Positions 5,388 to 9,529 of a stretch of 9,529 bases of DNA are shown in pieces. A model generated the notes under the pieces. That model made no database searches, was not told the origin of the DNA, and was given only the letters and a program-made list of their open reading frames with translations. Position 1 is the stretch's first letter, and every line of letters begins with the position of its first letter. Where the stretch lies: the NCBI GenBank assembly GCA_001801405.1, contig MGXQ01000015.1, forward strand, positions 1 through 9,529. The letters are read 5' to 3'. Source of the DNA: Gammaproteobacteria bacterium RIFCSPHIGHO2_02_FULL_42_13 (lineage in GTDB: Bacteria; Pseudomonadota; Gammaproteobacteria; UBA12402). Position numbers and translations under genes: made by a program.

Positions 5388-6926
5388 TTAACTATCTTGA
5401 CCGCTGTAACTTAAATTGAATGATTTATTGATGAGCGGGAAATCTGCTACGATATTGTTGAATATTGCATATTCAACTGCTAACCAATTTTGCCAAGAGG
5501 GGTCATGAAAATGGCACCATTCTACGCGATTGTTATCTAATGACACAATAACTGTTACCGGGCCTCGAAACCCTTCGACGATGCCGATGCCTATTTTTGT
5601 TGGTAATGTGTGCTCATGATCATGGGTGAGAGAGGTATTCGCTTCTAGTTGTTTGATAAATTTTCGGATGAGATTAATGCTATCAAAACTTTCTTTAAAT
5701 CTCATTTCTACTCTTGCGGCAACATCGCCGGTGATTGTTGTGCGCGCTGAAATAAAATTTGGCGTTATACCGTCCATAGGTGGTAAACATCTTATATCGA
5801 GATCTATGCCGGATGCTTTGGCGGTGAGTCCTAACAGTCCCAGTTGATGAGCTTGTTCTGTTGAGATAATGCCAGTGGTTTGTAGTCTATCTTGTAATCC
5901 GCCATGTGTTTCTACAATTTTATGTAGTGATCGCAATTCTTTTTCTATTTCGATCAATTCAGTGATCATTGATTTCAGTGGCGTGTGAGAGAGTCGCATG
6001 TTTTGTGAAAAAGGAGTGATACAGTCCATCATATATCGATGCTTCATATAATGCGCATTATATCGCAGCAATCGTTCTTTTAAACAGCTGAAAGACGATT
6101 GTAGCGCGGGAAGGCCTGCGTCATTGATAATCGCGCCAATATCTCCGATATGATTCATCAAACGTTCGCGCTCTAAAAAGATATTGCGCTCCAGTATCAC
6201 ATTTGAATTTGTTATGTAACCGCGACATTGTTCGCATGCCTGTGCAAAGGCAAGAGCATAAGCAACGGTACTGTCCCCGCTGACGCGCCCGATTAGTGTT
6301 GATGCATCTTCTATATATTTATTTTTTAATAGCTGGTGAATTCCTTTATGAGTATAGCCGAAGCGTTCCTCTAATTTTAATATGCGTTCTCCCACGACCG
6401 AAAATCTAAAATGCCCTGGTTCAATGATTCCTGCGTGTACAGGGCCCACGGGAATTTCATGTGCGCCATCACCAGTTACTTTTTTAAATGCATAATGCAA
6501 TGTGCGTGCCGGTTTAGTTGAGCCGTTATCGCGTAAAATACCGAGAGGAAAATATCCGTGATTAAGCCAATAGCGTTTGTCTTTAAAATGTCGGGTTGGA
6601 ATGCGAGTCAGCTCATAGATGGCGCGTTGCAAACGATTACAAACAGGAAATTGACTGCTTAAATCAAGGATGGTTGGTCGCGTTTGTTTTAGGGGGGATT
6701 GAACACAATAAATGCTTGCGTCGGACAATAAATATAATGTAAACCAGTGGGTCGATTTAGTTGTTTGATTAGGCGCAACCCATTCCGTTAGTAAGACGCC
6801 TTGGTTATTCTTGATGAGCGCGGCAATATTTAATTGTTCGGATAGGGGCACGTCTAGAAAATGTAGAGGTTTGTTGTTTGAGAATGACGTTGAGTGAATG
6901 ATATATTGTTTTAAGTGGTCCATCAT
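5388..6926 (-). CDS. hyfG: HyfG-like large subunit (fused NuoC/NuoD type) lacking NiFe ligands
   Basis: A 512-residue homologue of HyfG/HycE. An N-terminal NuoC-like domain (about 1-125) is fused to a NuoD/hydrogenase large-subunit domain that starts at GDGAHEIPVGPVHAGIIEPGH (152-172). In true group 4 hydrogenases the NiFe site is held by RxCGxC and a C-terminal DPCxxC. Here the first site reads RVSGDS (214-219), so both cysteines are Ser. The C-terminus reads SFNLSYSGQD, with no cysteine. The NiFe centre therefore cannot be bound in the usual way. This defines Ehr complexes, relatives of complex I and hydrogenase that probably react with a quinone-like or unknown partner. AAGGA lies 9 bases before the ATG at 6926. 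The gap to hyfF is 3 bases and to hyfI 8 bases, so the three genes form one transcript. Confidence 0.92.
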   Translation of the reverse strand: MMDHLKQYIIHSTSFSNNKPLHFLDVPLSEQLNIAALIKNNQGVLLTEWVAPNQTTKSTHWFTLYLLSDASIYCVQSPLKQTRPTILDLSSQFPVCNRLQRAIYELTRIPTRHFKDKRYWLNHGYFPLGILRDNGSTKPARTLHYAFKKVTGDGAHEIPVGPVHAGIIEPGHFRFSVVGERILKLEERFGYTHKGIHQLLKNKYIEDASTLIGRVSGDSTVAYALAFAQACEQCRGYITNSNVILERNIFLERERLMNHIGDIGAIINDAGLPALQSSFSCLKERLLRYNAHYMKHRYMMDCITPFSQNMRLSHTPLKSMITELIEIEKELRSLHKIVETHGGLQDRLQTTGIISTEQAHQLGLLGLTAKASGIDLDIRCLPPMDGITPNFISARTTITGDVAARVEMRFKESFDSINLIRKFIKQLEANTSLTHDHEHTLPTKIGIGIVEGFRGPVTVIVSLDNNRVEWCHFHDPSWQNWLAVEYAIFNNIVADFPLINKSFNLSYSGQDS

Positions 6927-6929
6927 GAT

Positions 6930-8387
6930 TTATAGTCCTTGAGCGAGTAAATGGACAACGGGTTGGATAAAAAATAAAGGGAGCCATAATCCCGCGAATA
7001 GCATCAACGATAAGTGCATAAATACGGGCCAGAGAAGATGATGAGTATTGGTTAAAGGCTGATATTCTATGGGATGATCAGAAAATGCAATGCGTTGGAT
7101 TTTTGAAAAAATAGCAATAAATGAAATAATTAATCCAATGATGATCGGGAGGATGAGCCAAATGGACGTTTTTAAAATGGCAAAAACCAAGATTAATTCG
7201 CTGAGGAATAGACCGGAGGGCGGTAATCCTAAAATAGCAAAGCTACTAAACAGTAAGCCCCAGGTGTTCCACGGAATAAGAACGCTTAATCCCTTTAGTT
7301 GATTTATATTTTGAGTGTGAAATCGTTGAATAATACTGCCGCTACCGAAGAATGCTGCCGTTTTGCCGAGTGAGTGCATTAGGATATGCAAAAAACCTGC
7401 TATATAAGCAAGTGGGGTGCCAATGCCGAGAGCAATGCTGATAAGACTCATGTGTTCAATAGATGAATAGGCAAACAAGCGTTTCAATTTATGTTGTCTG
7501 AGCAAGGAAAACGCTGAAAACAAAAGACTGACGACGCCAAAGATCAGGAATAAATAGGTGGCAAAGGATGCAATGGACGTATGAGATAAGATCAGTTTAA
7601 ATCGTAAGATGGCTAATAGAGCGACATTTAATAGTAATCCGGATAATAACGCAGAAATTGGCGCAGGCCCTTCTGCGTGAGCATCGGGTAGCCAATTATG
7701 TAGGGGAAAAAATCCAACTTTTGTGCCATACCCAATAAATAAAAATACAAAAGCAATTGCGAGCAATTTGGTTGAAAAAAGTGGGGCTTGTGTGACTAAC
7801 GATGTCCAGAGCAAGCCTTGGTCATCGGGCAAATAGGGATGCGCAGTAAAGTAAACAATGACGGTTCCTAAGAGCGCGAGTCCAATGCCAGTGCCACACA
7901 GAATGAGGTATTTCCATGCCGCTTCTAATGCTTCATGGGTTTGATAAAGTGCGACGAGAATGACGCTCGTGAGTGTCGAGAGTTCCATGGCAACCCACAT
8001 GAATGCAATGTTATTGCTTAAAATAACCAGAAACATGCTGAAGGTAAAGAGATGAAAGAACGTATGATAAAACCGATAGATGACGTTATGAAACATAGCG
8101 GGTGGTTCATTATTGAGATAGCTGATAGAATAAAAACTGGTGGTGAGTGTGATGAAACTGTTTAAGCCAATGAAAAAAGCACTTAGTTTGTCGCATAATA
8201 ACGAGTGATGTAGAAAAAATAATGGCTGAGGGTTTTTGTAACTGCTGATGATTAATGGGATGGCCAATAAAAAGCTCAGTGATGCCAATAGGGCACTCCA
8301 ATAATTGGAGGCATTATGATTTTTTATCCAGGGTAGCGTAACGATGGCAAGCAGCGAAGGAAGTAAAAATAATAAAATAAGATTCAT
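6930..8387 (-). CDS. hyfF: HyfF-like (NuoL/M/N-type) proton-pumping membrane subunit
   Basis: A 485-residue polytopic membrane protein of the Mrp/NuoL/M/N antiporter-like family. The proton-channel residues are present: a Glu in WVAMELSTLT (E135), a Lys in GYGTKVGFFPLHNWLPDAHAEGPAP (K223, plus H230 and H237) and a second Lys in HSLGKTAAFF. It is hydrophobic throughout, with about 14 membrane segments by eye. E. coli HyfF is somewhat longer, so this is a compact version. The start codon overlaps the hyfE stop by 4 bases (ATGA), and AGGAG lies 5 bases upstream within hyfE, which fits translational coupling. It would form the proton-translocating arm of the complex and work with the HyfB-like subunit expected upstream of hyfC. 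Confidence 0.93.
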   Translation of the reverse strand: MNLILLFLLPSLLAIVTLPWIKNHNASNYWSALLASLSFLLAIPLIISSYKNPQPLFFLHHSLLCDKLSAFFIGLNSFITLTTSFYSISYLNNEPPAMFHNVIYRFYHTFFHLFTFSMFLVILSNNIAFMWVAMELSTLTSVILVALYQTHEALEAAWKYLILCGTGIGLALLGTVIVYFTAHPYLPDDQGLLWTSLVTQAPLFSTKLLAIAFVFLFIGYGTKVGFFPLHNWLPDAHAEGPAPISALLSGLLLNVALLAILRFKLILSHTSIASFATYLFLIFGVVSLLFSAFSLLRQHKLKRLFAYSSIEHMSLISIALGIGTPLAYIAGFLHILMHSLGKTAAFFGSGSIIQRFHTQNINQLKGLSVLIPWNTWGLLFSSFAILGLPPSGLFLSELILVFAILKTSIWLILPIIIGLIISFIAIFSKIQRIAFSDHPIEYQPLTNTHHLLWPVFMHLSLMLFAGLWLPLFFIQPVVHLLAQGL

Positions 8388-9037
8388 TCCTGCTCCTTTA
8401 GTTTTTCTAAGTGAACGGTTTGTAAGGAGCCGTGGGTTGTGCGAATACGTATTAAAAATAATCCAAAAATCATTGTGCCAATCAATAGATCAAAGCCGAT
8501 GCCCAGTTCAACGAGCCAAGGAAAGCCTTGTGTGAGAGTGACGGATAATAGAAAAATACTGTTTTCCAATACTAATAACCCGATTACTTGAGAAATAGCT
8601 TTGCGTCTAAAAATGATCAATAAGAGCGCGAGCAAGCTATTTGCTAGTGATAATGAAAAACTCACGATGGCTTGTCGGCCGATGGCCGATTCGATTTGAT
8701 GACCGAGCAGTAATGCAAAAATAACCAAGAAAATACCGACGAGTTGTAAAGTAGGTTTGTTGATTAATGGCTCGATATGTTGCGTTAGCTTTAAATAGGT
8801 TACGAGCGTCCACAACGCCCATGGCAAAATAACGACTTTAATGATAAAGGTAATGCCAAGCGATAGATACGATTCTATGCCAGGATGCATGCTTGTTTGA
8901 CATAAAATATAGGCGGTGAGTACTATATTTTGCAAAATCAGTAATTTGACTAAGTTGAGCAGTTGAGTTTGCATCAGCATCAAAAAACTAATCATGATGA
9001 TCAGGCTGATTAAAAATAATAATATCGATGCGATCAT
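8384..9037 (-). CDS. hyfE: HyfE-like membrane subunit (NuoK-related)
   Basis: A 217-residue hydrophobic protein, the same size as E. coli HyfE, with about six to seven predicted membrane helices. Its C-terminal half is NuoK-like: VIGLLVLENSIFLLSVTL followed by PWLVELGIGFDLL, where the buried Glu residues are those expected in proton transfer, and a charged HLEKLKEQE tail. Start and stop codons overlap both neighbours by 4 bases (ATGA), so translation is probably coupled. Its place between hyfC and hyfF is the order of hyfBCEFGI operons. Confidence 0.92.
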   Translation of the reverse strand: MIASILLFLISLIIMISFLMLMQTQLLNLVKLLILQNIVLTAYILCQTSMHPGIESYLSLGITFIIKVVILPWALWTLVTYLKLTQHIEPLINKPTLQLVGIFLVIFALLLGHQIESAIGRQAIVSFSLSLANSLLALLLIIFRRKAISQVIGLLVLENSIFLLSVTLTQGFPWLVELGIGFDLLIGTMIFGLFLIRIRTTHGSLQTVHLEKLKEQE

Positions 9038-9529
9038 AGATAGGGTTCCGCCAATAGTTGCGTAATGAGCACGCCTAATACCGCCAGCATAAACGCGCTG
9101 GCCAAGTAATCGGGTACTTTAAAAAGGCGTCGTTTGCTGTTGATAGATTCAATAAAGCCAATTAAGGCCGCTAGAACAAAAAGTTTTAATAAAGAAGTGA
9201 TGAACCCGAATAATACATGTGACGTTTGTATATGCCAGCTTAATCCCGTAGGAAAAAATAGCGATAAGATAAAGCCTAGATATAAAGTGAGTTTTATGGC
9301 CTTACCCCATTCTATTAGCGCGAGATAGCGACCGGAATATTCTAATATCATTGCTTCATGGATCATGGTGAGTTCTAAATGTGTGGCTGGATTGTCAATA
9401 GGGATTCGTCCAGTTTCAGCCAGCGTAATGAGTATGAGTGCGAGTAATGAAAAGATTAAACTTGGATGGAGCAATATGGTGTGATCAATAAAATAAGCAG
9501 TGCTGCCGCTTAAATAAGGCGAATGGGTT
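9034..9529 (-). CDS. hyfC: HyfC-like (NuoH-type) membrane subunit, 5' part outside the window
   Basis: The frame is open from the right edge (codons from 9528 down) to the stop at 9034-9036, giving the last 164 residues of a protein usually about 315 long. There is no real start in the window; the TTG at 9474 is an internal Leu. The signature ETGRIPIDNPATHLELTM, followed by IHEAMILEYSGR, is the NuoH/HyfC loop that contacts the peripheral arm. Several hydrophobic helices follow. This subunit anchors the HyfG-HyfI module to the membrane and, in complex I relatives, helps form the quinone chamber. It overlaps hyfE by 4 bases. Confidence 0.93.
   Translation of the reverse strand, partial: THSPYLSGSTAYFIDHTILLHPSLIFSLLALILITLAETGRIPIDNPATHLELTMIHEAMILEYSGRYLALIEWGKAIKLTLYLGFILSLFFPTGLSWHIQTSHVLFGFITSLLKLFVLAALIGFIESINSKRRLFKVPDYLASAFMLAVLGVLITQLLAEPYL

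Overview
The window is AT-rich bacterial chromosomal DNA. Gene content and style suggest a gammaproteobacterium, possibly of the Legionellales or a similar host-associated lineage. The evidence is a group II intron, a small TC-type lipoprotein, a compact hyf-type membrane operon with 4-bp overlaps, and palindromic repeats. The taxonomic placement is inference, because the window has no rRNA or other marker gene.

Layout from left to right. (1) Positions 1-91 are the 3' end of a group II intron (domains V and VI); its body and any reverse transcriptase lie left of the window. (2) A promoter, a small lipoprotein gene on the + strand (260-622) and a clear intrinsic terminator follow. (3) A hairpin repeat (695-734) lies between convergent genes. 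(4) A lanthipeptide locus on the - strand holds a full-length class II synthetase, LanM (806-3715). Just upstream of it is a 42-residue gene (3783-3911) that I read as the precursor peptide LanA; its last 13 residues, FASFGCYYSQMHC, hold two Ser/Cys pairs. A stem-loop separates lanA from lanM. (5) An Lrp/AsnC-family regulator (4116-4574, +) is divergent from lanA, and the shared upstream region contains palindromes. (6) A second copy of the 30-bp repeat (4607-4636) lies in the next convergent gap. The lanM-lanA-lrp cassette is therefore bracketed by direct repeats. (7) A - strand operon reads hyfC (partial) - hyfE - hyfF - hyfG - hyfI from the right edge leftwards.

How the genes work together. 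LanM should dehydrate and cyclise the LanA core into a small two-ring lanthipeptide, with the divergent Lrp protein a good candidate for control. No LanT transporter/protease is visible and the leader has no GG-type cleavage motif, so export and maturation are unexplained. The hyf-like operon encodes the membrane arm and peripheral arm of a complex I/group 4 hydrogenase relative. The large subunit has lost all four NiFe-binding cysteines, while the small subunit keeps its iron-sulfur ligands. This makes it an energy-converting hydrogenase-related (Ehr) complex and not a hydrogenase.

The most unusual items are the undescribed-looking lanthipeptide and a cluster of four strong hairpins inside the hyfI reading frame. 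Two of these hairpins are related copies that differ only by compensatory base-pair changes.
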